A DNA stretch of 64,000 bases from Vescimonas cirricatena. Lineage in GTDB: Bacteria > Bacillota > Clostridia > Oscillospirales > Oscillospiraceae. Positions 35,686 to 44,497 of the stretch are shown here, in pieces. The notes under the pieces were generated by a model. It did not search any database. It saw nothing but the letters and a program-made list of their open reading frames with translations, and had not been told where the DNA came from. A program made the translations under genes and the position numbers. The DNA is taken from positions 1 through 64,000 of the forward strand of contig NZ_JAJEPW010000009.1 of assembly GCF_020687045.1 (NCBI RefSeq), written 5' to 3'. Positions within the stretch are counted from its first letter, which is position 1, and each line of letters opens with the position of its first letter.

Positions 35686-38600
35686 TTAAGACAAGTCATT
35701 GAGGCGAGGATCTTCCAAATATGCAGCGAGAATCTCCACATCCTCGTCGTTCAACTTACCATCATCATTGAGGTCAGCTTGTGCCCACTGCTCCGCAGTC
35801 AAGTCTTTTTTTGTCTTGCCTGCATCTTTCCACTCCGTAAGCAATGCCAGATCCTCCTCATCCACATATCCGAAGGGATCCAGGTTCACATTGCCCACAG
35901 TCGGGGTCGTCAGGCCAATCAAGTCGGTCTGCCAGGTCAGAGCGGGGCTGTACCGGCTGGAGCCGAAGGCTGCGGTGGTCAGACCCGTGTTCATGCTGGT
36001 CACGAAGTCTGCGGAATCCATTTCTGCTCTGGTCTTAGCAGTGGCCGTCTGAGAGGTGCTCTTGGCACTGCCAATGCCCTGACTGCAGGTGAAGTCCAGA
36101 TAATACAGGTTGGACATCGCTGCGGAGGCGTTGTTGGTCATGCCGACCACAGCGCCCACATTGCTGCCGGTGCTCTCCACATAGGCCCGGTTGTAGCAGT
36201 TCTTGACAGAAGCGGACGCGCCGGAGGCAAAGGCCACGATACCCGCCACATAGTTGCCGGCACCGGTGATGCTGCCGGTGTTGTAGCAAGCGGTGACGCC
36301 CTTGGTGGTCTGACCCACGATGCCTGCCACATAGCCGTTGCCGGTGATCGCACCGCCGTTGTAGCAGCCGGTAATGGTACCGGTAGCGTAGCCGGTGATG
36401 CCGCCCACATACTGATAGGCATGGATGGTGCCTTCGTTGCCGCAGTTGGTGGCGTTGGAATTCACCAGACGGCCTGCAACGCCGCCCACGCTGCTCCAGT
36501 TGCCATTCACACGGGTAACGGTGATGTCAACATCGGAGACAACGCCGGAGATGTTGGTATAGTTGGCGTAGGCCACCACGCCGCCGGAATAGGCGTTGGC
36601 AACGCTGCCCGTGGAGGTCAGGTACATCTTGCCGGTCACCTTCAGATTCTGAATGGTGGCGTAGCTGCTGCTGGTGCCGTTCACATAGCCGAACAGTCCC
36701 TTATACGGAGCCGAGGTAGTGGTGGCACTATAGTAGATGCCCATGTTCTTCACGGTGTGATTATTACCGTTAAAGCTGCCCTTGAAGGCCGTGCTGGCGG
36801 TAGTGCCGCCGATGGGCGTCCAGTTGTAGCCGGCCAGGTCAATATCACCCGTCAGCGCACCGTTGATGGCATAGCTCCCGCCGTTGACTTGCGCCGCAAA
36901 CCAAGCCAGCTCCGCTGCGTTACCAATCTGATACACGCCATCGGCCAGAGTGGGCTGCGTCTTGGTGGTGCCGTCCCATGCGCCGGCAGCAGAGGCCGTC
37001 AGCGGAATGGTCTTGGTCAGCACACCGCCGGACACATTGGCCTTGTCTGCACTGCCCAGGTAGAAGCTGCCGTAGACATAGTCGCAGCCGGCGCAGAGCA
37101 CCGCATAGGTGTAAGTGCCGTAAGGCAGGTTCTCATACTCGCCATTGCTGTTGGCGGTATGAACATTGCCTGCGGCATCCGTCAGCGTCACAGTGGGCGT
37201 GGCGGTGGTGGGATTGGTAATATTCAGCTTCAGCTTGAAGTTATAGCGCGGAGTGACCTCCACATTCACATTGGGGAAACGGTTCAAGCAGAAGTTCACC
37301 GTGACCGCATTGAAGTTCGTGCCCACGCCGGTATTCGACATGTTATACAGGGTGGCAAACGGGTTCGCCGCCGAGTACATGGAGCCGTAGGTATAACCGT
37401 TGGTGAGCTGAACATTGGCGGTGCTGCCGGAGCCAAAGTCCACATTCGTCGGGATTGTCAGCTCCAGCTTGGCCTGATCCATCTGCTGATACTGGGCGAC
37501 ATTGGTCTTATAGGCCGTATCGCCGATGGAATAGAACAGGTTGTAGGTAGTGGGGTTGAAGATACCACTGTACTTGTAGATGCCACGGTAGCTGCCCTCG
37601 AAGGTGAGAGACACCTTATCGCCGGGCATGATCTCCGTCTCCTGGGGATTGGAGGCGTTGGTGACCGTGGCGGTCACTTCGGCCACACGAGCCAGACTGT
37701 AGGACACCTTGTTGTTAGCTGTCATCTTGATGACAACAGTACCACCGGCCAGCCCCGCATTGCGGAAGCCCAGGAGACTTGCATGGTACTTGCCGTTGGA
37801 ATCCGCCGTCAAGGTGGTCCAGCCGGAGAGAGCGCTCTCCATGGTGGTCTTGTTGGTGGTGACAATGGCGTACTGAACATTGGACACACCATAGTCTTCG
37901 CTATTGCTTGCCACCGTGAAGTCCAGGGTGGGGGCGGTGTCGTTGCTCAGATAGAACCAGTTGTCGTAGTTATAATCCCACGCCGACGGGCGAGAAGAAC
38001 TCAAGCCGTTGGAATTATAGGCGATATTGGCCGTTGCGGTACCGTTTTCCTCGCTGCTGAGCACAAAAACACTGGTACGCTCCGGATTCGTGGCCGGATA
38101 GAAGCCGCCGTGGGTGCCATGTGTGTCGTTTGCCGCATATACATCCAGTGCTTTGTAATTCACGGCAAGGATGGTCGTTCCGTTCGGTTTCACATCGAGC
38201 CAGTTGTTCTCGGCGTTGCCTCCGTTGGACTTCCGCAGGGTGGGCGAACCAGCCAGCGTATGAACCTCAAATTCAGGCTCAATCATGATATTTGCCGCGT
38301 CAGAGTTGATGATCTGCCACAGGCGGTAAGAACGGATACGCTCTGTCCCGCTCGTGTACTTGTAGCCGCTGGGGGACAAGAAGGTCTGAATCTCCGCTTC
38401 GTCACGGGTCTTGGCCATCGTGCCAAGATTAGAGAAGCTGTGGGAATACTGATCCGTGGAGTCTCCAGCATTGAAGGTGAATTCCTTCGCAAAACTGGTG
38501 GTGCTGCTCTGGAGCCATCCGGCCTTGGTCACATAAGTGGTGCCGCTGCGGATGTCCTTCAAGCGCCAGGTGTAGTTGGAATTGCTCTTGCTGATTTTGT

Positions 38601-40701
38601 AGGTCAGCGTTCTGGTAGCGTCAGCGGATGCGCTTGCATCGCCACTGGTGCTGCCCGTCTTCGGCTCAATAATCTGTGTGTTGAAATTATTATGCTGGAA
38701 AAACAGGTTGAAGTCCGCATAGGCAGGAACCGTCACCGTCAGGTTGATGGCCTGGGAAAGCGCCAGGCTCTTTGTAACAACCGTGTATCCGGCGGCAGTC
38801 GTGTTGTTGATCGCCTGAGTGAAGATGTAGTCCTCGGCACAGGTGCCGATGGGTTCCACATAGGCATTCCAAAGGGCTGCGTTTCCGGCAGAGTACAGCA
38901 TGAAGGGGTAGTAAGTATAATTGCCGGAAGGATAGGGCGTACCATGCTGCACATCGCCGCCCATGCTGGGCATGACCACACGAGCCGTATAGTCATCAGC
39001 AGTAAAATAGTCGCTGCTGTTCTTTTTGCTCGTGGTATAGATGGAGTGCAGGCGCAGATAAATATCCGCGCCGCCGCCGGTGCCGCCGTCCACATTGGTC
39101 TCTGTGGGCAGGGTCAAGCTGTGGCCGCCCAGGTAAACATTTGCGCTGGTTTCCGAAGCTTTGTAGCCATAGGCGCGGAAGGAATATCTGCCGGCGGCCA
39201 GGCTGGCATAGAAATTGTTGTAGTTATCTGCCAGCGTGCCGGTGGAATTGGGGTCAGCCGTGGTAAAATCACTGGCCTTAAAGGTCAGAGGGCTGTAACC
39301 TTTCAGCTCATAATCCTGCCCCTTGACAGTGATCATGTATTTGCCGTTAACCACGGCGATGGACTGGTCATGGTCCTCATAGATGTACTGGGTCTTGCCA
39401 TCAACTTCATAGGAAGCCAGGTAGTCAGCGCCCTTATCGTCAAGACCAGCCGTCTTGTAGAGCTTGATCAGCGGATACTGGCTGCCATTGGTGGAATAGT
39501 TCATATCCTGACCAACATGGAAAGTATAGTGCTGCTCGATCGAGTCACTTACGGTCAGTGTCAGCGTCCAGGTGTCCGTGGACAGACCGGCAGAGTTCAT
39601 GGCATGGAACTCATAGACATATGTATCGGCGGTGTTCTCCGTGATTTGGATCGTGGTAGCACCGAACAGAGCCGTGGAGAAGTAGTAAGGCCCCTTCCTT
39701 TCGCCAGTCCCGGCTGTTCTATAATAATAGTAGTCGGTGTAGCTCAAGGAAGAACCGTCCGGATTCTCGAAGATGTTGCCAGCCTGCAGATCGGACAGGT
39801 TATAGGCGTATCCTACCGAAACGGTTGCACTTGCGGTGACCGGGACGCCGCTCTTCAGCCGCGGGACCTGTGTGCCCTCCGCAGCGGTCAGAACAATGGT
39901 GTGGGTGGCCGTGCCGCTGTCGTCGGTAGCGGTAAGCACGATCGTATACTCACCAGCCGCAGTAGGGGTATAGCTCAAGGTAGAGCCGTTCAGCGTTTGC
40001 GTAGCGCCGTTGACGGTTGCCGTATAGGTCAGCGCATCGCCATCGGCATCCGTAAACATTTCAGCCACATCCAGCGTCCAGGCATTACCGAGTGTTACAT
40101 TAGCTGTGGCAATTGCACCGGGAGCGACCGTAGGTGCCGACTTGCCTTCATAGGTGAAGGCGAGGAAATGGACGGGCGCATAGCTGGCGCTGCCGTCATA
40201 CTCCGGCGCATAGGCAGTTCCGCTACCATCTGCACCCAGCACAAAGCTCTTTTGGACCGTAGTCCCATCCTCGGCGGTACGGGAGTAGTTCAAGGGAATT
40301 GTAATTGTGATATCCCCACCGCTCTCCGTATAGGCCATTTCTACACCGCCGCCAGTCCACTGCGGCACATCGGCGTAGTAGCCGGATGCAACACCGCTTG
40401 TGGCATTGGTCAGTATGGCAGCGTCTTTGTATGTGGCCTTTACATAGGTCGTGCCTGCGGGAACGGTGACCAAGTAGTAGGGCACATTCTCGAAAGCAGA
40501 GTAGCCGGTAAAGGTCACAGAGTTCTGCACACTGATAGTTGCCGTTCCTGTGGTCTGGTCATTCGCACCATAGGGAACAATACTATCCAGCGGCGCAGCT
40601 ACTGTGCCTTGTTCCGTTGCAAAGACTGCCGTGGGAAGGATGGATAGAACCATCATGAGCGCAAGCAGCATTGAAAGGAACTTTTTCGCTGTCTTTTGCA
40701 T
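35686..40701 (-). CDS. Giant secreted GLUG-repeat protein with dockerin-like end
   Basis: 1671 residues. Signal peptide 1-28, Ig/cadherin-like domains (FTDADGDALTYTATVNG, NPDGSSLSYTDYYYY), a long beta-rich middle, then GLUG repeats about 1350-1560 (YVGGITGYATGTITGCYNGG, YVAGIVGQTTKGVTACYNTG). The C-terminus has two EF-hand-like loops (LDPFGYVDEEDL, LNDDGKLNDEDV) as in dockerins. GLUG repeats occur in adhesins and IgA protease-like proteins. ATG 40701 is chosen over a TTG two codons upstream because GGAG then lies 7 bases away. First gene of the surface run. No catalytic motif recognised. Confidence 0.8.
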   Translation of the reverse strand: MQKTAKKFLSMLLALMMVLSILPTAVFATEQGTVAAPLDSIVPYGANDQTTGTATISVQNSVTFTGYSAFENVPYYLVTVPAGTTYVKATYKDAAILTNATSGVASGYYADVPQWTGGGVEMAYTESGGDITITIPLNYSRTAEDGTTVQKSFVLGADGSGTAYAPEYDGSASYAPVHFLAFTYEGKSAPTVAPGAIATANVTLGNAWTLDVAEMFTDADGDALTYTATVNGATQTLNGSTLSYTPTAAGEYTIVLTATDDSGTATHTIVLTAAEGTQVPRLKSGVPVTASATVSVGYAYNLSDLQAGNIFENPDGSSLSYTDYYYYRTAGTGERKGPYYFSTALFGATTIQITENTADTYVYEFHAMNSAGLSTDTWTLTLTVSDSIEQHYTFHVGQDMNYSTNGSQYPLIKLYKTAGLDDKGADYLASYEVDGKTQYIYEDHDQSIAVVNGKYMITVKGQDYELKGYSPLTFKASDFTTADPNSTGTLADNYNNFYASLAAGRYSFRAYGYKASETSANVYLGGHSLTLPTETNVDGGTGGGADIYLRLHSIYTTSKKNSSDYFTADDYTARVVMPSMGGDVQHGTPYPSGNYTYYPFMLYSAGNAALWNAYVEPIGTCAEDYIFTQAINNTTAAGYTVVTKSLALSQAINLTVTVPAYADFNLFFQHNNFNTQIIEPKTGSTSGDASASADATRTLTYKISKSNSNYTWRLKDIRSGTTYVTKAGWLQSSTTSFAKEFTFNAGDSTDQYSHSFSNLGTMAKTRDEAEIQTFLSPSGYKYTSGTERIRSYRLWQIINSDAANIMIEPEFEVHTLAGSPTLRKSNGGNAENNWLDVKPNGTTILAVNYKALDVYAANDTHGTHGGFYPATNPERTSVFVLSSEENGTATANIAYNSNGLSSSRPSAWDYNYDNWFYLSNDTAPTLDFTVASNSEDYGVSNVQYAIVTTNKTTMESALSGWTTLTADSNGKYHASLLGFRNAGLAGGTVVIKMTANNKVSYSLARVAEVTATVTNASNPQETEIMPGDKVSLTFEGSYRGIYKYSGIFNPTTYNLFYSIGDTAYKTNVAQYQQMDQAKLELTIPTNVDFGSGSTANVQLTNGYTYGSMYSAANPFATLYNMSNTGVGTNFNAVTVNFCLNRFPNVNVEVTPRYNFKLKLNITNPTTATPTVTLTDAAGNVHTANSNGEYENLPYGTYTYAVLCAGCDYVYGSFYLGSADKANVSGGVLTKTIPLTASAAGAWDGTTKTQPTLADGVYQIGNAAELAWFAAQVNGGSYAINGALTGDIDLAGYNWTPIGGTTASTAFKGSFNGNNHTVKNMGIYYSATTTSAPYKGLFGYVNGTSSSYATIQNLKVTGKMYLTSTGSVANAYSGGVVAYANYTNISGVVSDVDITVTRVNGNWSSVGGVAGRLVNSNATNCGNEGTIHAYQYVGGITGYATGTITGCYNGGAITGNGYVAGIVGQTTKGVTACYNTGSITGAGNYVAGIVAFASGASASVKNCYNRAYVESTGSNVGAVVGMTNNASAAMSNLYYLDFTCSQGIGSAKSTSQTATAKTRAEMDSADFVTSMNTGLTTAAFGSSRYSPALTWQTDLIGLTTPTVGNVNLDPFGYVDEEDLALLTEWKDAGKTKKDLTAEQWAQADLNDDGKLNDEDVEILAAYLEDPRLNDLS

Positions 40702-40810
40702 TTCCAATCTCCTCTCAGAATTTTTTTTATAATAAGGCCTGCCGGCATTATTACCTTAGCTGCGAGCACATTTTCGCATCCAATAAGAAAATAACAAGGT
40801 TATATAGGGG

Positions 40811-40839
40811 CGCGACACCCTATTATAATTGGTGTCGCG
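40811..40839. promoter_or_regulatory. Inverted repeat with TATAAT in its loop
   Basis: CGCGACACC and GGTGTCGCG flank an 11-base loop containing TATAAT on both strands (40822-40829). It lies upstream of the giant surface gene and downstream of the HNH-associated gene. It could be an operator over a -10 box or a terminator hairpin; no good -35 box was found at 16-18 bases. Confidence 0.35.
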
Positions 40840-40957
40840 TTCCGATCTGTCCAAGGCGAAAGGTGCTTTCGTTAAGAGGTTGGGCGGAAGGGGCTGGCTA
40901 AGCCCCTTCTGCCCATATGGAAAAGCTGGCGGATCTCCGCCCTCGACTTGGCAAACC

Positions 40958-41425
40958 TTACTCAAGCATTACATCTGTTGCAACGAAGGTTTCCTCTGTG
41001 GCTTCGTGAACAGCGCATTTGCTTTGGCGTTGCTTGACTCGCTCAACCCGTGCTGCCCGTTTAGCGTCACGCTCGCTCCGATGCATCTGAATTTGGATTT
41101 TCTTTTCGTTTTGATAGCGCCCGCAATCTCTATTGCGGGGTTTTTTGTATATAGGATTCAAGTGGGCGGCTCTCAGCGCATCTTTCCAATCGCCAAAGCG
41201 CTCTGCGATGTAACTGCCACCGACGATCTCGATGGGGGCAGGGGACTTTCCCCAATGTCCGGCGCAGCGCCGGAGATAGGCCGCCAGCTGATCCAGGCTG
41301 TCGCCTGCGTGTTTTTCCGCAAAAGCGCGGTCCTGCTCAGCCAATGCATCCCGTGTTCTTTTGGCAATGTGCTGCTCGTACCAATTCGCTCCGTCAAAAT
41401 TTTGCGCACCTGCTACTTTACCCAT
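40958..41425 (-). CDS. Homing-endonuclease-associated repeat protein
   Basis: 155 residues. The middle (GGSYIAERFGDWKDALRAAH) matches the short repeat found beside HNH/homing endonuclease domains and in stand-alone phage and ICE proteins; it probably binds DNA. No nuclease motif is present. The C-terminus is basic and helical. GGAGGTG precedes ATG 41425. Confidence 0.6.
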   Translation of the reverse strand: MGKVAGAQNFDGANWYEQHIAKRTRDALAEQDRAFAEKHAGDSLDQLAAYLRRCAGHWGKSPAPIEIVGGSYIAERFGDWKDALRAAHLNPIYKKPRNRDCGRYQNEKKIQIQMHRSERDAKRAARVERVKQRQSKCAVHEATEETFVATDVMLE

Positions 41426-41452
41426 GGGCACACCTCCTTAATGATTCATGAC

Positions 41453-41489
41453 AAAAAAGCGCTGATAAACCCATACCGGGTCATCAGCG
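41453..41489 (-). terminator. Rho-independent terminator
   Basis: CGCTGAT/ATCAGCG stem with inner ACCC/GGGT, followed on the minus strand by a run of six T. It ends transcription from the small Cys-rich gene upstream. Confidence 0.65.
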
Positions 41490-41545
41490 TACACTTCTGC
41501 CATATCAGCACCACGGAGAGAGCGCCCGCTGCCTTTGAGTCCTAA

Positions 41546-41758
41546 CTACACAATTCTACTGACTTGCGCCATGAGATACTCTCTGCGTTTATGATCTGTC
41601 TTCTCACGATTTTCTCGCAATGACGGACTTTCGTCCCAGTGGTTTCCCGCCTCGATCATATCCTTGCGCTTACAGTGCCGACCGCATGGGGAATTGCACC
41701 CCTTTCCTTTTAGGCGGTCGCCTGGCCTTTTACAGCTCGGGCAACAGCCGTGCAGCAT
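41546..41758 (-). CDS. Small cysteine-rich protein
   Basis: 70 residues with HGCCPSCKRPGD and GCNSPCGRHCKRKDM, likely binding zinc. The ribosome site (GAGG directly before ATG 41758) is weak. It stands alone between the HNH-associated gene and the recombinase cassette. Function unknown; it may not be a real gene. Confidence 0.4.
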   Translation of the reverse strand: MLHGCCPSCKRPGDRLKGKGCNSPCGRHCKRKDMIEAGNHWDESPSLRENREKTDHKRREYLMAQVSRIV

Positions 41759-41841
41759 CCTCGGACTTCTTATGAAATTTTACGGTATCATTTATCCTTT
41801 TAGGGGGATAATGATTTTGGTTGGTGTAGAGGTGAAGTTTT

Positions 41842-41870
41842 CTTTCGTAAATCTATACAATTTGCGAAAG
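41842..41870 (+). repeat. 29-bp inverted repeat, left copy
   Basis: Begins CTTTCGTAAATCTATACAAT and ends TTGCGAAAG. Exact reverse complement of 43250-43278. It also encodes the end of a short spurious frame. Confidence 0.9.
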
Positions 41871-42070
41871 TAGAATCCACATATGTATCCACATTGTATC
41901 GTCTTTTTTGAGGGAAGTCAATACCTAAATTGCGGAAATTTAGCGAAAAGTAGGTACAAATTATAAATGCCGCATAGAATCACTTGCTACTCAAGGGCCT
42001 ATTTTACAAATATTCCCAATCACAAAATCGTTTACGCCGTCAAAAACATCGTCAAGGAGGAGCGTTGGTC

Positions 42071-43267
42071 ATGCCTAAAAGAGGAGAAAATATTTACAAG
42101 CGGAAAGACGGGCGCTGGGAGGGGCGATATATTCACGGCCGCACAGCTTCCGGGCAGGCTGAGTATGGGTATGTTTACGCCGACAGCTATAAGGCGTGCC
42201 GGGCCAAGCGGCAGCAATGCATTGAGACGCTGCCAGAGAAGCCTGCCGTGCAAGCATCTGCTGCGACCTTGGCCCAGGCCGCAGAACTGTTTTTAAGCGA
42301 GAAAAGCCATGTTCTGAAAGCATCATCCTGGAATCGGTATTCCTATCTGACGCAGCATTATATCTTGCCTGCTTTGGGAACGGCCCCTATCTGTCAGCTG
42401 ACGGCGGATCAGATTTCTGATTTCCTGCGCCGCTTGCAGCGAAGCGGACTATCCGGCAAAAGCGCCAGGGATATCGGCGTATTACTAAAGTCAATTCTGA
42501 AGTATACAGCCAAAAAGCTGGACTGCAGCTGTCCCGGTGTGAATGCCGAACTGCCCGTCTATCACCGAAAAAAGATCGAGGTATTTTTCGCAGACGAGAT
42601 TGGGCGGTTGGCAAAAAAGGTCCTGGAAGCGCCCAGCATGGCGGGCGTTGGGGTCCTGCTTGCGCTGAATGCCGGTCTGCGCTTGGGGGAGCTATGTGCG
42701 CTCCAGTATAAGGATATTGATTTATGTAATGGGGTGATCCATGTCACCAAGACGGCCCAGCGAATGAAAAAGGGCATGCACACCCACCTGGTGGTGCAAC
42801 CGCCGAAAACCGACAACGCCCGGCGCACGATCCCGCTGCCAGAGGATATGCTGGCCCTTTTAAGGCAAACGGTTTGCCCGGCCAGGAATGAGGAGAACTA
42901 TTTTCTGTCCGGTAAGTCTGCTCCGCTGGAACCGCGGACACTGCAATACCAGTACCGCGCATTGCTGAAGGCGGCGGGGATCCCTTATCGAAATTTCCAT
43001 GTGCTGCGGCACACCTATGCGTCGCGCTGCGTGGAGCAGGGTGTGGACATCAAGAGCTTGAGCGAGATGCTGGGCCATGCCGATGTCCGGACTACGCTCC
43101 AGGTCTATGTCCATTCCTCCCTGGAGCACAAGATGCGGGTGGTTCAAAGCATATGCTTCCTTTCTCTTGCCCCGGCGGCGGACTTTGCGCCGTCAACATT
43201 TCCGTCACACGGGCCGGAAACGGCGCTGCGACAACGGGTTTTTCCGAACCTTTCGCAAATTGTATAG
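42071..43267 (+). CDS. Tyrosine recombinase (phage-integrase family)
   Basis: 398 residues from ATG 42071 (AAGGAGG upstream; the 41984 start has none). AP2-like arm-binding N-terminus (GENIYKRKDGRWEGRYIHGR), core-binding domain (about 65-155), catalytic domain with Arg204 (LNAGLRLGELCAL), His310 and Arg313 (HVLRHTYASR), His336 (LGHADVRTT) and nucleophile Tyr346. All active residues are present. It resembles integrases of Tn916-like elements, but no excisionase or att duplication is seen beside it; instead it sits inside inverted repeats. Confidence 0.93.
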   Translation: MPKRGENIYKRKDGRWEGRYIHGRTASGQAEYGYVYADSYKACRAKRQQCIETLPEKPAVQASAATLAQAAELFLSEKSHVLKASSWNRYSYLTQHYILPALGTAPICQLTADQISDFLRRLQRSGLSGKSARDIGVLLKSILKYTAKKLDCSCPGVNAELPVYHRKKIEVFFADEIGRLAKKVLEAPSMAGVGVLLALNAGLRLGELCALQYKDIDLCNGVIHVTKTAQRMKKGMHTHLVVQPPKTDNARRTIPLPEDMLALLRQTVCPARNEENYFLSGKSAPLEPRTLQYQYRALLKAAGIPYRNFHVLRHTYASRCVEQGVDIKSLSEMLGHADVRTTLQVYVHSSLEHKMRVVQSICFLSLAPAADFAPSTFPSHGPETALRQRVFPNLSQIV

Positions 43268-43278
43268 ATTTACGAAAG
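43250..43278 (-). repeat. 29-bp inverted repeat, right copy
   Basis: Exact reverse complement of 41842-41870. It includes the last codons (LSQIV) and the TAG stop of the recombinase gene, so the protein end is encoded by the repeat. Confidence 0.9.
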
Positions 43279-43351
43279 CTCCGCCTTGTTTTTTTGCCAA
43301 GGGCAGCTGTGCCGAGTTCGGCTTGTTATTCCTCATACAAACTCATAAAGA

Positions 43352-43391
43352 CCCATCACTGAGAGTTTACCTCTGAGTGACGGGCTTTTTT
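43352..43391 (+). terminator. Terminator of the recombinase gene
   Basis: CCCATCACTGAGAG pairs with CTCTGAGTGACGGG (two mismatches) and is followed by CTTTTTTT. It lies outside the inverted repeat. Confidence 0.75.
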
Positions 43392-43446
43392 TGTCGAAAA
43401 AGATGCGGAATTATCAAAAAAACTTTATTAAGGCTATTCCCTGGCG

Positions 43447-43452
43447 TATAAT
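43447..43452 (+). promoter_or_regulatory. TATAAT -10 box
   Basis: Perfect -10 element 37 bases before the likely start of the next small gene; the -35 region (TTTATT) is weak. Confidence 0.5.
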
Positions 43453-43488
43453 GAGAGCTATGCTGTGAGAAAGGATAATCGAAACAAA

Positions 43489-43680
43489 ATGAAACAGGCA
43501 GAGCTGAGATACTATATTTCCATCAATGTAAACGGCCAACATCCATTGATGAGGTCAGCGCAGGGCTACACTGAATATTATAGTGAAGCACTGGAATTCT
43601 CCGATCTTTTTGATGCCTATCGTTTTGTTGAACGGCACGGTTTGGAAAAACTGGCATCCATCATCACACGGCCAACCTAA
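43489..43680 (+). CDS. Small hypothetical protein
   Basis: 63 residues from ATG 43489 (a GTG start at 43465 is possible but sits almost at the predicted transcript start). It contains YYISINVNGQHPLMRSAQGY and ends EKLASIITRPT; soluble, no known family. Expressed divergently to the recombinase's neighbours and convergent with the signal peptidase gene. Confidence 0.5.
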   Translation: MKQAELRYYISINVNGQHPLMRSAQGYTEYYSEALEFSDLFDAYRFVERHGLEKLASIITRPT

Positions 43681-43699
43681 TCGTGCGATTGCCCCTCTA

Positions 43700-44107
43700 T
43701 TATCGACTTCCTATCGGGAGCCATACTTTAGCAACGACTGTTGTTACTGGTACAAATGGTTCGTCCCAGTAACGGGAATCATAGGAGTCATCCGCATTGT
43801 CTCCCAGCATGTAGTAGGAGCCTTCGGGTACAGACATGTTGATTCCGTTATGCATGACCACATTCCCACCAACCGCTGCAATACGCTTGACAAAAAGATT
43901 CCCGCCATGGCAAAAGATAACAACGTCTCCGACTTCAAAGCTGCCTTTGATTCGTACACCGAGGATCAAGCTACCAGCTTCGAGCGTCGGTTTCATAGAG
44001 TTAGTAGGCACATAGCCCAGGATAAAAACCGTGCGAAACATAACGAGTACAAGCAGCGCCGCTATAACAGGCAGCAAACGGCTTAGACATAACTTCTTTT
44101 TCCTCAT
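43700..44107 (-). CDS. Signal peptidase I
   Basis: 135 residues, short for the family but complete in motifs: one N-terminal helix (11-30), Ser37 in VPTNSMKPTLEAGS, Lys74 in FVKRIAAVGG, and the box YYMLGDNADDSYDSRYW. S26 peptidases cut signal peptides outside the membrane. It is not in the ABC operon (terminator between them) but may process the two small secreted proteins of this region. Confidence 0.9.
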   Translation of the reverse strand: MRKKKLCLSRLLPVIAALLVLVMFRTVFILGYVPTNSMKPTLEAGSLILGVRIKGSFEVGDVVIFCHGGNLFVKRIAAVGGNVVMHNGINMSVPEGSYYMLGDNADDSYDSRYWDEPFVPVTTVVAKVWLPIGSR

Positions 44108-44397
44108 TTTGGATACCTCTAAATAAGAAAACAGGACAACGGAAGGGAGACCGCATGAGAAAGTAGCAAGTCTTTCGACTTTTAGAATCCGTCGGAATGA
44201 TTGAATTGATAGGACAAATCAAAGAATAATTATTGTGAACCAATACCGCGGTATTTGCTGCGAGTTCTACAAGAAGTACTGGTTCTGAGTGGAACTGATG
44301 AAGCAAGGGCTGAAAAGCGGCTTTTCACGAGAGCCCTGGAAGAATGCTTTATGACTCAGCCTGTAAAACAGCAGCCCAAGTTGTCAATATTCTAAAA

Positions 44398-44438
44398 GTA
44401 GAACATACACTACCCTTGCGGGATGGTGTATGTTCTAC
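44398..44438 (-). terminator. Terminator of the ABC operon
   Basis: GTAGAACATACAC and GTGTATGTTCTAC form a perfect 13-bp stem, followed on the minus strand by TTTTAG. The rest of 44108-44497 contains no gene I can support. Confidence 0.75.
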
Positions 44439-44497
44439 TAATGCACAGATAAGGGATGGCAACATCTATTTAGTAATACGAAAATCCGGAACTACAG

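Larger units (their letters stand above)
41842..43278 (+). mobile_element. Tyrosine-recombinase cassette bounded by perfect inverted repeats
   Basis: A 29-bp sequence at 41842-41870 is repeated, exactly inverted, at 43250-43278. Each copy is itself an imperfect palindrome (CTTTCGTAAAT with ATTTGCGAAAG), the form of a recombinase core site. Between them lies only one gene, the recombinase. Inverted sites of a tyrosine recombinase would support inversion of the segment. The gap 41871-42070 is AT-rich and holds only the gene's leader. Confidence 0.7.

Noticed and set aside
36100..36500. CRISPR-like regular repeats
   Set aside because: They are in-frame GLUG coding repeats, degenerate and without unique spacers of constant length.
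35779..40647. 1622-residue open frame on the plus strand, antisense to the GLUG protein gene
   Set aside because: It has no ribosome site, no recognisable domain, and mirrors the codon usage of the real gene (signal peptide, GLUG repeats, dockerin loops on the minus strand).
44140..44497. Short frames between the signal peptidase and DUF5028-like genes
   Set aside because: No ribosome sites or family likeness; the region is explained by a terminator.
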